DNA of 64,000 nt from Streptomyces spinosus (GTDB lineage Bacteria; Actinomycetota; Actinomycetes; Streptomycetales; Streptomycetaceae). Positions 52,682 to 60,538 of this stretch are shown here, in pieces; position 1 is the first letter of the stretch; each line of letters opens with the position of its first letter. The stretch covers positions 186,001 to 250,000 of the forward strand of contig NZ_JAINRC010000009.1 of the NCBI RefSeq assembly GCF_020400655.1. The letters are read 5' to 3'. A program made the translations under genes and the position numbers. The notes under the pieces were generated by a model that saw only the letters and a list, made by a program, of their open reading frames with translations, did no database searches and was not told the origin of the DNA.

Positions 52682-52736
52682 GCGGAGCGAAGCCGCTCAT
52701 GCCGGAAGACCCCGGCCATGAGCGGCTTCGCTCCGC
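52682..52736 (+). terminator. Strong hairpin with a perfect 20-bp stem
   Basis: 52682-52701 pairs exactly with 52717-52736; the arm begins GCGGAGCGAAGCCGCTCATG. Inside the 15-nt loop a further CCGG/CCGG pair is possible. It lies 13 bp after the small membrane protein gene and well before the pentapeptide gene, so it is probably a terminator, though the stem is unusually long and perfect. No U run. Confidence 0.75.
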
Positions 52737-52830
52737 TGTGAGGGGAACGCCGCGGCGTCGCCACACGTCACGGCACACCTGGTGGCACAGGCGCGAGGAC
52801 GTGTGCCGCCAGGTCAGTACGCTGGACCCC

Positions 52831-53682
52831 ATGCCGGATCAGATAGCCGACCCCTCCGACCTGCGCGCCGACTGCGCCCGGTGCTTCGGGCTGTGCTGTG
52901 TCGCCCTTCCCTTCGCCCGCTCCGCCGACTTCGCGCTGGACAAGCCCGCGGGCAAGCCGTGCCCGAACCTCCAGGGCGACCACCGCTGCGGCATCCACGC
53001 CGGCCTGCGTCGCAAGGGCTTCACCGGCTGCACGGTCTACGACTGCTTCGGCGCCGGCCAGAAGGTCTCGCAGGTCACCTTCGGCGGGCAGGACTGGCGT
53101 ACGGGGTCCGAGGAGCACGCGCGCCGGATGTTCGACGTCTTCCCGGTCGTACGGCAACTGCACGAACTGCTGTGGTACCTGACCGAGGCGCTGGCCCTGC
53201 CCGCCGCCCGGCCCGTCCACCCCGACCTGCGCCGGGCGCTGGAGAAGACCGAGGGGCTGACCCGGCGGACTCCCGGGGAGCTGGCCGCGCTGGACGTGGC
53301 CGCGCACCGGCAGGAGGTCAACGTGCTCCTGCTGCGCACCAGCGAGCTGGTCCGGGCCGGCGCCGGCTCCGGCAAGGGCAAGGGCAAGGGCCGGGGCAAG
53401 GACCGCAGGGGCGCGGACCTCATGGGCGCCCGCCTCAGGGGCGCCGATCTGCGCGGGGCGAGCCTGCGCGGCGCCTATCTCATCGCCGCCGACCTCACCG
53501 GTGCCGACCTGCGCGGCGCGGATCTGATCGGGGCCGACCTGCGCGATGCCGACCTGACCGACGCGGACCTCACCGGCGCCTTCTTCCTCACCCAGCCGCA
53601 GCTCAACGCCGCGCGGGGCAGCGCGGGAACGCGTCTGCCGGCTTCAGTCGGTCGCCCCGCGCACTGGACAGCGGCTCGCTGA
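52831..53682 (+). CDS. Pentapeptide-repeat protein with N-terminal cysteine-rich domain
   Basis: 283 aa. The N-terminal ~75 residues are rich in Cys (DCARCFGLCCVALPF, CPNLQGDHRCG, GCTVYDCFG) and look like a metal-binding or YkgJ-like cluster domain. A helical middle and a GKGKGKGRGK linker follow. About 13 pentapeptide repeats of the A(D/N)LxG type (GADLMGARLRGADLRGASL...) then form a beta-helix at ~residues 195-260. Its 3' end overlaps the P450 gene by 39 bp on the opposite strand. Confidence 0.88.
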   Translation: MPDQIADPSDLRADCARCFGLCCVALPFARSADFALDKPAGKPCPNLQGDHRCGIHAGLRRKGFTGCTVYDCFGAGQKVSQVTFGGQDWRTGSEEHARRMFDVFPVVRQLHELLWYLTEALALPAARPVHPDLRRALEKTEGLTRRTPGELAALDVAAHRQEVNVLLLRTSELVRAGAGSGKGKGKGRGKDRRGADLMGARLRGADLRGASLRGAYLIAADLTGADLRGADLIGADLRDADLTDADLTGAFFLTQPQLNAARGSAGTRLPASVGRPAHWTAAR

Positions 53683-55227
53683 CCGGGGCTCCGCCGGTTC
53701 GGCCGGGTGGTGCCGCCGGTCGTCCGCGGCCGCTGCCCGGTCCGGTCGCGCCCACGCGTCGCCGGCCTCCTCGCGAGCCGGCCGCCGCTCCAGGCGCAGC
53801 CGTAGCCCTTCGGGCATCAGGGTCAGCCGTTCGGCCACGCTGAGCCGGTAGCCCGGGTCGGCCGACAACTCGTAGCGGCGCAGCAGCAGGCCGAGGACGA
53901 GGGTCGCCTCGTGGAGGGCGAACTGGCGGCCGATGCAGGCCCGTGCGCCGGTGCCGAACGGCTTGAAGGTGTGCGGTGGCCGGGCGCGGACGGCCGCCGG
54001 GGTGAAGCGGTCGGGGTCGAACCGTTCGGCGTCCTCGCCCCACACCTCCGGTTCGCGGTGCAGCATCGGCGTCAGCACCAGGGCCCACGCGCCCCGGCGC
54101 ATCGGATGGTCCCCGGCGAGGACGGTGTCCCGCCGGGCCTCGCGGGCGAAGGCCGGCGCGGTCGGCCACAGTCGCAGCGACTCGTCCAGTACCCGGCGGA
54201 CGTAGCGCAGCTTGGCGACCTGGTCGTAGCCGGGCCGCGGGGTGTCGCCCCAGACCTGGTCGACCTCGGCGCGGGCCCGGGCGGCGACGGCGGGGTGCAG
54301 GGCGAGGTAGTGGAGGGCGAAGGAGAGCGCGCCGGAGGTGGTCTCGTGGCCCGCCACCAGGAACGTGATCACCTGCTTGCGGACGTTCTCCGGTGACAGC
54401 TTCTCCCCGGTCTCCGGGTGCGCCGTCGCCAGCATGCGGTCCAGCAGGTCACCCTCGCCGCCACCGCCGGACCGGCGCCGGGCGGCGACCAGGCCGTCCA
54501 CCGTGCGGTTGAGGTGGGCCATGTCGGCCGCGTTGCGCCGGGCGGCGGCGCGCAGCAGCAGCGGGGCCAGCGGCCCCGGCACGCTGTTCAGCCGTTGCGC
54601 GTAGGTCAGCGTGCCGACCATCGCCGTGACGAAGGGGTGCGGCCGGTCCCGCTCGAAGGAGCCGAAGTCGTGCCCGAAACCGGTCCGGGCGATCGTCTCC
54701 AGGGTCAGCCGGGTCATGTCACCCGGCACGTTCACCGTGCGCCCGGCCGCCAGGTGGCGGTCCCAGTGATCGGTGAGCCGTTCGGCGACCGACAGCATCA
54801 TCCCGTGGTAGCCCTCCATGGCCTCCCGGCTGAACCCGGGCGCCAGGACGTCGTGCGCGAGCTGCCAGTTGGGCTCGTGGTTGTAGGCGGTGAACAGGCC
54901 GTCGCCGGCCACGGGCCGCAGATTGGCGACGCCCAGGCCGACGTGCTTGGCGAACCGGGACTCGTCGGCGAGGTCGGCGACCAGCCGCGCCCCCCACACG
55001 AACACGAACTCCTTGCCGAACGCCCGGCGCCGGAAGATCGGCCCCAGCTCGCGCGCGTAGCGCATCGAGTCCTGCAACGGCCGGTGCCGGTCGGCGCCGA
55101 GCACATCGCCGAGCAGCGGCAGCCGGTGCGGCGGACGGGGGATGCGGCGCAGCTCCGGCCAGCCCTGCTCGGCGCTGCGGAAACCCCTGGGCAGCCCGGT
55201 CTCCATGGTCTCCGTCGTCGCCGCCAT
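53644..55227 (-). CDS. Cytochrome P450, CYP102-like stand-alone heme domain
   Basis: 527 aa from ATG 55227 (AAGGGAGA upstream). Complete P450 features: I-helix AGHETTS (292-298), ExxR ESLR (349-352), and heme-ligand Cys431 in FGTGARACIGRQFA. The N-terminal region (ESRFAKHVGLGVANLRPVAG, then GLFTAYNHEPNWQLAHDVL) closely resembles the heme domain of P450 BM3, a fatty-acid hydroxylase, but no reductase domain is attached. The ~70-residue C-terminal tail after LTLMPEGLRLRLERRP is low-complexity. Divergent from a TetR gene, as BM3 is from its repressor. Confidence 0.92.
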   Translation of the reverse strand: MAATTETMETGLPRGFRSAEQGWPELRRIPRPPHRLPLLGDVLGADRHRPLQDSMRYARELGPIFRRRAFGKEFVFVWGARLVADLADESRFAKHVGLGVANLRPVAGDGLFTAYNHEPNWQLAHDVLAPGFSREAMEGYHGMMLSVAERLTDHWDRHLAAGRTVNVPGDMTRLTLETIARTGFGHDFGSFERDRPHPFVTAMVGTLTYAQRLNSVPGPLAPLLLRAAARRNAADMAHLNRTVDGLVAARRRSGGGGEGDLLDRMLATAHPETGEKLSPENVRKQVITFLVAGHETTSGALSFALHYLALHPAVAARARAEVDQVWGDTPRPGYDQVAKLRYVRRVLDESLRLWPTAPAFAREARRDTVLAGDHPMRRGAWALVLTPMLHREPEVWGEDAERFDPDRFTPAAVRARPPHTFKPFGTGARACIGRQFALHEATLVLGLLLRRYELSADPGYRLSVAERLTLMPEGLRLRLERRPAREEAGDAWARPDRAAAADDRRHHPAEPAEPRSASRCPVRGATD

Positions 55228-55328
55228 GACGCGATCTCCCTTGATCCAGCGGATGGTTGAGCAGTGACGCGCGTGTGTTGTACGTGAGTTCAATAACGTG
55301 TTCCAGTGTGGTGCGCCTGTTGAACCGA

Positions 55329-55345
55329 CGTCAAGTAAAGTGACG
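55329..55345. promoter_or_regulatory. Candidate TetR operator before the P450-linked regulator
   Basis: CGTCA (55329-55333) and TGACG (55341-55345) form an inverted repeat with a 7-bp spacer immediately upstream of the regulator ATG. A second, wider GTTCAA/TTGAAC pair lies at 55288-55325. The 120-bp region between the divergent genes is AT-richer than its flanks and should hold both promoters. Weak on symmetry alone. Confidence 0.4.
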
Positions 55346-55347
55346 CC

Positions 55348-55956
55348 ATGCCCGCGAACCAGGGGGAGCGCGCCCGGCGCAGACTCAGCACCGGCGAACG
55401 CCGTGAGCAACTGCTGTCGGTCGGCGCGAAGCTGTTCTCGGAGAGCCCCTACGACGACGTGTGGATCGAGCAGGTCGCCGAGATCGCCGGGGTCTCGCGG
55501 GGGCTGCTCTACCACTACTTCCCGACCAAGCGGGACTTCTTCGCCGCCGTCGTGGAGCGGGAGAGCGCGCGCATGCTGCGCATGACGGCGGCCGAGCCCG
55601 GGGTGCCGGTGCGCGAGCAGCTCACGGCCGGTCTCGACACCTACCTCGGCTACGTCCAGGCGCACGCCCACGGCTTCCGGGCCTTCCACCGCGCCGACGC
55701 GGCCGGCGACCAGGCCGTGCGCCGGGTCTACCAGCGGGCGCTGGCCGCCCAGGAGAAGCAGATCCTGGCCGCGCTCGCCGCCGATCCGGAGTTCGGGTCC
55801 GCCGTCGAAGCCGCCCCGCAGGTGCGCCTCGCGGTACGCGGCTGGCTCGCCTTCACCACCGCCGTCTGTCTCGAATGGCTGCGTGGAGAAGGCGAGTTGA
55901 GCCGCGAAGAGGTGCGCGACCTGTGCGCCCGCGCTCTGCTGGGCGTTCTCGCCTGA
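55348..55956 (+). CDS. TetR-family regulator of the adjacent P450
   Basis: 202 aa. Helix-turn-helix: RREQLLSVGAKLFSESPYDD then IAGVSRGLLYHYFPTKRDFF. A helical ligand-binding domain with an FRAFHRADAAGDQAVRRVYQ segment follows. Divergent from the CYP102-like gene with 120 bp between starts, so it most likely controls that gene and itself. Confidence 0.9.
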   Translation: MPANQGERARRRLSTGERREQLLSVGAKLFSESPYDDVWIEQVAEIAGVSRGLLYHYFPTKRDFFAAVVERESARMLRMTAAEPGVPVREQLTAGLDTYLGYVQAHAHGFRAFHRADAAGDQAVRRVYQRALAAQEKQILAALAADPEFGSAVEAAPQVRLAVRGWLAFTTAVCLEWLRGEGELSREEVRDLCARALLGVLA

Positions 55957-55986
55957 AGGGGTGGCGCCGGCGGCGGGGCCGTCCCG

Positions 55987-56247
55987 TCACCCGAGGACGC
56001 GCAGGACGGTGCGTTCGTTGACCGTCCCGCCGGGCACGTACCAGCCCGCCTTCTTGCGGACCGCCGGGCTCGCGTCCAGGCCGTGGGCCGCCCACAAGGC
56101 GGCGACGGCGCGGGCGTCGGTGGAGGCGAACGTACCGACGAGTTCGCACGTGCGGGTCGGGGTCGCGGGCCAGGTGCCGCGGGGCGGGCGGGAGGACCCG
56201 ATCCGCGCCGGGTGCGGGGGTGTCGCCGCCGTCCGAGGCCCGCCCAC
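55987..56247 (-). CDS. Hypothetical small protein
   Basis: 86 aa. The C-terminal ~50 residues look like a real protein (GTFASTDARAVAALWAAHGL, then AGWYVPGGTVNERTVLRVLG), but the N-terminus is low-complexity and no ribosome site is evident. It may be a truncated or 5'-frameshifted gene. No family recognised. Confidence 0.35.
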   Translation of the reverse strand: MGGPRTAATPPHPARIGSSRPPRGTWPATPTRTCELVGTFASTDARAVAALWAAHGLDASPAVRKKAGWYVPGGTVNERTVLRVLG

Positions 56248-56343
56248 GCCCGTCCTGCTCGTTCGGGCGCGTACCGCGCGCGCGTTGCGGCCCGGGTGCC
56301 CAGGCTTGACCCCGGGATCAGTCTTCGCGTGAAGGTGGTGGAC

Positions 56344-56640
56344 ATGCCGACGTACGTCGCCCTGCTGAGCTGGACCGATCAGGGGGTCCGGAACTACAAG
56401 GACACCGCGAAGCGCGCCGAGAGCTTCGGCTCTGCGGTGCAGAAGCTCGGGGCGAAGCTCCTGAGCATCTACTGGACCGTCGGTCCGTACGACCTCGTGG
56501 CCATCGTCGAGGCGGCTGACGAGGAGACCGCCACCGCGGCACTCCTCCAGCTCGGTGGGGTGGGCAACGTCCGTTCCACGACCCTGCGGGCCTTCGGCCG
56601 GGAGGAGATGGAACGCATCATCGCCAAGGCGGCCGGCTGA
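56344..56640 (+). CDS. GYD-domain protein
   Basis: 98 aa from ATG 56344 (AAGGTGGTGG upstream). The hallmarks are MPTYVALLSWTDQGVRNYKD at the start and YWTVGPYDLVAIVEAADEE, the G-x-YD motif that names the family. It is a small ferredoxin-like fold of unknown function. Confidence 0.9.
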   Translation: MPTYVALLSWTDQGVRNYKDTAKRAESFGSAVQKLGAKLLSIYWTVGPYDLVAIVEAADEETATAALLQLGGVGNVRSTTLRAFGREEMERIIAKAAG

Positions 56641-56769
56641 CGCGCACCCCGTGGTGCGGGCGGTGGCGTCCGCCGAGGAGAGGGCCCCCGGCGGACGGCG
56701 AGTTCACGGGGCGCTCCGCACGAGGCCCGCGAGGCGGGGCCGGGGTCACCCGGTCGCCCGCACCGGCCT

Positions 56770-57054
56770 CTAACGAGGTTCGTGGGCCGCCTGCCGGCAG
56801 GCACCGGTCGCGGCACCGCCCGCCACTCCGGCCCCGGTCAGTCCGGTCACACAACCCTGCGTGTCTCCGACCACGCCACGGCCGCAGGCCGCCGTGACGG
56901 CGTCGGAAGCGGTGGCACCGGCCAGTTCGGCCATCCGCGTGCAGGCGGGGATGTCCGCCCGGGCCGTGGGAGCGGCGAGGACCGCACCGCCGAGGGTGAG
57001 GGCCAGGCCGGTGAGGGCACCGGCGATACGGGTCGACGTACGCATGGGACGCAC
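56770..57054 (-). CDS. Small secreted cysteine-containing protein
   Basis: 94 aa from GTG 57054 (GGAAGG upstream) or 91 aa from ATG 57045. A signal peptide (RIAGALTGLALTLGGAVLAA, cleavage after ARA) precedes a mature part of ~60 residues with four cysteines (ACTRM, ACGRG, GCVTG, ACRQA), suggesting two disulfides. Function unknown. Confidence 0.7.
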   Translation of the reverse strand: MRPMRTSTRIAGALTGLALTLGGAVLAAPTARADIPACTRMAELAGATASDAVTAACGRGVVGDTQGCVTGLTGAGVAGGAATGACRQAAHEPR

Positions 57055-57234
57055 CTGCCTTCCGGTTCGTCACGCGGCCCCGGTCCCGTCGGGCCGGACC
57101 GCGCGATACGGCCGCCTGGCGACGCCCGGTGAGTGTCCTTCACCCGGGAGCCCCTCACTCCAGCGTCGCATCGTCCGTCCCGCCCGTCCTGGGCACCCGG
57201 GTGCGGCCGGGCGCTCCCGGGTGGGACGGCGTGG

Positions 57235-57280
57235 TTGGCGTGCGCCTCGATCTCCGATAGGTTAGGCAAGGCTTACCTAA
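57235..57280 (+). promoter_or_regulatory. Promoter with DmdR/IdeR-type iron box
   Basis: TTGGCG (57235-57240), 17-bp spacer and TAGGTT (57258-57263) form a promoter-like pair. Overlapping its -10 box is the 19-bp palindrome TTAGGCAAGGCTTACCTAA (57262-57280), a near-consensus DtxR/DmdR iron box. The ribosome site AAGGAGG begins at the last base of the box. The downstream gene should be repressed when iron is plentiful. Confidence 0.85.
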
Positions 57281-57292
57281 AGGAGGCCCCGG

Positions 57293-58018
57293 ATGGGTGA
57301 CACGCAGGACTGGACGGCCGCCCCCGGCGCGGCGGAACGGGCACGCTCGGTGCCGGCCGCCGCCTGGTCGTGCGCGGTGACCGCGGACGGCGTCCGCGAG
57401 GAGTACGTCGGCGCGCACACCGTGACCGAGGACGGCGCGGTACGGCTGGCGGTGCCCGACGACAGCGCCCTGTTCGGCGCGGTGCTGTGCGCCCCGCGCC
57501 AAGAACCCTCCGCCCTGCTGGAGTTCGCCGACGTGGCACCCGTCCCGGTGCGCGACCGCATCCGCGCCCGGCTCTTCCTGTCCGGCTGGTTCGCCCCGTT
57601 CGAGGGCACCCTCCTCTTCCGGCCCACCCGCGTGGTGCTGCGCCGGTCCGCCGGGGCCGTGGTGGTCGACCCGGACGAGTTCCGCGCCGCCCGGCCCGAC
57701 CCCCTGGCCGCGGCCGAGGCCCGGTTGCTCACCCACCTCGCCGACGCCCACCCGGACGCCGTCGAGCGGCTCACCCGCCTGGTGCGGCCCGAGAGCCTGC
57801 TCGCCGCGACCCGGGTGGCGCCGCTCGCCGTCGACCGGCACGGGCTCACCCTGCGCATCGAACGCGTCCGCACCCACGACGACGTACGACTGCCCTTCCA
57901 CACACCCGCCGACGACGTCCCCCAGCTCACCGAGCGCGTGCACGCCCTGCTCGCCCAGGCGAGCGCCGCCGCCCGCCCCCGGGCGCTACAGCGGCAGCGC
58001 GCAGACGGCGACGGGTGA
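57293..58018 (+). CDS. DUF2470-domain protein, iron-regulated
   Basis: 241 aa with AAGGAGG at ideal spacing. The N-terminal half is a split-barrel-like region (ALLEFADVAPVPVRDRIRAR; FLSGWF). The C-terminal half (EARLLTHLADAHPDAVERLT; VAPLAVDRHGLTLRIE) is the DUF2470/HugZ-like domain. Relatives are linked to heme degradation or iron acquisition. The iron box upstream supports a role under iron limitation, though heme contacts cannot be verified. Its end overlaps the convergent lactonase gene by 33 bp. Confidence 0.85.
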   Translation: MGDTQDWTAAPGAAERARSVPAAAWSCAVTADGVREEYVGAHTVTEDGAVRLAVPDDSALFGAVLCAPRQEPSALLEFADVAPVPVRDRIRARLFLSGWFAPFEGTLLFRPTRVVLRRSAGAVVVDPDEFRAARPDPLAAAEARLLTHLADAHPDAVERLTRLVRPESLLAATRVAPLAVDRHGLTLRIERVRTHDDVRLPFHTPADDVPQLTERVHALLAQASAAARPRALQRQRADGDG

Positions 58019-59233
58019 CGCGAACGGCTCACCGGTCAGGCGCAGTCCGCCGTCGTCGGCGTCGACGCGGAAGACGGTGACCGTGCCCGAGCGCTGGTTC
58101 GCCGCGAACAGCAGCCGGCCGTCGGGCGAGAACGCGATCTGGCGGGGGAAGTCCCCGCCCACCGGCACCGTGCCGAGCAGCCGCAGCCGGGCTCCTCCGT
58201 CCTCGACGGCGTAGCGCGCGAGGCTGTTGTGGCCCCGGTTGGCGAGGAACGCGTACCGGCCGTTCGCCGTCACCAGGACCTGCGCCGGATAGTTGGTGCC
58301 GCCGCCGGAGCCCGTCGACTGCGGCTCGCCGATCGTCAGGCGCCCGGTTCCCGGCTCGTACCCGCACACCACCACGGTGTCGTCCACCTCGTTGGCCAGG
58401 TAGGCGTGCCGGCCGCCCGGGTGGAAGGTCAGGTGGCGCGGCCCCGCGCCGGGCCGGGTGCGCGCCCGCGCCACCTCCGTGAGCGTGCCCTTCACCCGGT
58501 CCAGGCGGTAGGTGTAGACCGTGTCGGTGCCGAGGTCCACGGCGAGGACGTGCCCACCGTCCGGACTCGTGAGGAACTGGTGGGCGTGCGGCCCCTGTTG
58601 GCCGGGGCCGGGCGGCGGGGAGCTGTGCGTGACCAGGGCGGTGCGCTCACCCAGCGCGCCGGAGGCGCCGATCGGGTGGACGGCGACACTGCCCGAACCG
58701 TAGTTCGCGCTGAGCAGCCAGCGCCCGGAGGGATGCACCGACAGATGGCACGGACCGGCGCCGCCGGTGCTCCGGGTGCCGAGGACGCGCCGGTCCGCGA
58801 GGCGGACGGCCGTCACCCCGCCGTCCTCGCGCTCGTCCACCGCGTAGAGCGTGCGGCCGTCCGGGTGCACGGCGAGATACGACGGGTCGGGGACCCCGGT
58901 GAGTGTGCCCGACCCGGTGATCCGGCCCGACCGCGGGTCGTACGACGCCAGGCCGATGCCGGTGCCGCCGCCCTCGACGGAGGTGTAGGTGCCCACGTAC
59001 AGCGGGCGCGGCCCGGACGGCTTCCGGGGCGGCGGGGCGGCCTCCGGCTCGTCCTGCCCGGCCGGCGTGTCCACCGGCGGGGCCGCAGGGGACGGCACCA
59101 TCACGACCGCCGCCGTACCGGCCACGGCGCCGACGAACCGCCGTCGGGTCCAGCCCCCCTGCTCCCGCTCCGGGTCCCGGTCCCGCCGGGGGAGGCGGGA
59201 CCCGCCTGTCGCCGTCTGTTCCTCCGTGCCCAT
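57986..59233 (-). CDS. Tat-exported lactonase-family beta-propeller
   Basis: 415 aa from ATG 59233. A twin-arginine signal (WTRRRFVGAVAGTAAVVM) and a Pro-rich linker precede a seven-bladed propeller of the 6-phosphogluconolactonase/YbhE type: LYVGTYTS, PSYLAVHPDGRTLYAVDE, GPCHLSVHPSGRWLLSANYG, GPRHLTFHPGGRHAYLANE and FPRQIAFSPDGRLLFAANQ. Being exported, it is unlikely to act on cytoplasmic 6-phosphogluconolactone; the substrate is unknown. Confidence 0.9.
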   Translation of the reverse strand: MGTEEQTATGGSRLPRRDRDPEREQGGWTRRRFVGAVAGTAAVVMVPSPAAPPVDTPAGQDEPEAAPPPRKPSGPRPLYVGTYTSVEGGGTGIGLASYDPRSGRITGSGTLTGVPDPSYLAVHPDGRTLYAVDEREDGGVTAVRLADRRVLGTRSTGGAGPCHLSVHPSGRWLLSANYGSGSVAVHPIGASGALGERTALVTHSSPPPGPGQQGPHAHQFLTSPDGGHVLAVDLGTDTVYTYRLDRVKGTLTEVARARTRPGAGPRHLTFHPGGRHAYLANEVDDTVVVCGYEPGTGRLTIGEPQSTGSGGGTNYPAQVLVTANGRYAFLANRGHNSLARYAVEDGGARLRLLGTVPVGGDFPRQIAFSPDGRLLFAANQRSGTVTVFRVDADDGGLRLTGEPFASPVAVCALPL

Positions 59234-59346
59234 GCCACTGCCCCAGGTCGTCGGTCGTCCCGCTCGTGACAGCCACCTTGGCCCGCGCACCTCGCCGGGG
59301 GCAAGCCGGGCAGCAGCCGTCACGCGGCACACGACGCCGGCGCCCC

Positions 59347-60426
59347 CTACCAGTCCCCGTCCGCCACCGGCTTGCCCGGCGCGTCCTTCAGGGGTGTCAC
59401 CTGGCCGGCGGACGGTGCCTGCCACGGCTCCAGGTCGTCCCCGAGCCACTCGCCGACCGGTTCGACCGCCTCCAGGGTGCCCGTGGGGGCGAGGTCCCCG
59501 GCGTCCGCGTCGTAGTAGTCGTACCAGGGCAGGCCCGCCCGGGTGTACGCCGCCCGGTCCACCGGTGACGGCGGCGGTTCCTCGCCGGTGATCCGGCGCC
59601 ACTGCGGGGGCGTGACCAGGTGCACGAACACCCGCCCGGCGGGCTGCTCGGACCAGTCGCCCAGCGGCCGGTCGTCCTGGTACACCTCCTGCCGCGTCGA
59701 GCCGCCGACGCCGAGCCCCATGGCGGCGGCACGCCGCGGGGGAGCGGCGGCCGGGGCGGACGGGCCGCCGAAGGCCATGGCGGGCGCGGGCGGCGGTGAT
59801 CCGGGGGGCCCGCCCGGGGCCGGGGCCGACAGTGGCAGGGCCGCGCCGTAGCCGCCGCGCGCGCCCGCCAGGCGCCGCTGCCGCTCCCGCTCCCGGCGCC
59901 GCCACCCGTCGAGGGCGTCCTCCTTCAGCGGGAACGACTGGAGCTGGACGCCGCCCCACACCTCCTCGCCGGTGACCTGCCCCTCCACGGTCGCGCCCAG
60001 CCCCAGCGGTACGGCCACGAACTGGCGGACCGTGCCCTTGCCGGAGTTGATGCCGTCCAGCCAGGGCTGGCGGGGCAGCACCACGTAGTTCTGCGGACGC
60101 CGGGACAGCCGGTCGCTCCAGGGCTCGCCGGAGACCGCGCACACCTTGCCCACACCGACCTGGAGCGCGGCCGGCTCCGGCGCCGCGAAGCTCAGCCACA
60201 TCGCCTCGCGCAGGTACACCGGCAGCATGACGCCGCCGCGCGCCCCCATCCACTCGGGCACCCGGCCGACGTGGTCGGCGACCCGCCGGACCGGGAACTC
60301 GCCCAGCCCCGGCGGCAGCGGATGCGTACCGCTCTCGGGCAGGCGCAGCGTGCGGACGAACCGCACCGCCACCCCGCCGGGCAACCGCAGCGTGTTGCCG
60401 TCGATCCGCACTCCGTCAGCGGTCAT
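59347..60426 (-). CDS. Conserved hypothetical protein
   Basis: 359 aa. The N-terminal ~170 residues look globular (GNTLRLPGGVAVRFVRTLRL; EAMWLSFAAPEPAALQVGVG; LPRQPWLDGINSGKGTVRQF). A Pro/Ala/Gly-rich disordered stretch (about residues 195-240) and a C-terminal part with RVFVHLVTPPQWRRITG follow. I recall this architecture as a conserved Streptomyces protein without function. No signal peptide or membrane segment. It lies 113 bp downstream of the FUSC-like gene on the same strand. Confidence 0.75.
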   Translation of the reverse strand: MTADGVRIDGNTLRLPGGVAVRFVRTLRLPESGTHPLPPGLGEFPVRRVADHVGRVPEWMGARGGVMLPVYLREAMWLSFAAPEPAALQVGVGKVCAVSGEPWSDRLSRRPQNYVVLPRQPWLDGINSGKGTVRQFVAVPLGLGATVEGQVTGEEVWGGVQLQSFPLKEDALDGWRRRERERQRRLAGARGGYGAALPLSAPAPGGPPGSPPPAPAMAFGGPSAPAAAPPRRAAAMGLGVGGSTRQEVYQDDRPLGDWSEQPAGRVFVHLVTPPQWRRITGEEPPPSPVDRAAYTRAGLPWYDYYDADAGDLAPTGTLEAVEPVGEWLGDDLEPWQAPSAGQVTPLKDAPGKPVADGDW

Positions 60427-60538
60427 CCGTGCGCTCCGTCTCTTCCGGTGCCGTCAGCGGGCATCCGGACGCCCCGTCTCCTGCGACGCCGTCCACCCCT
60501 GCGCTCGGCCGCGGCGCCGGACCGCCCCCGCGGCCTCC

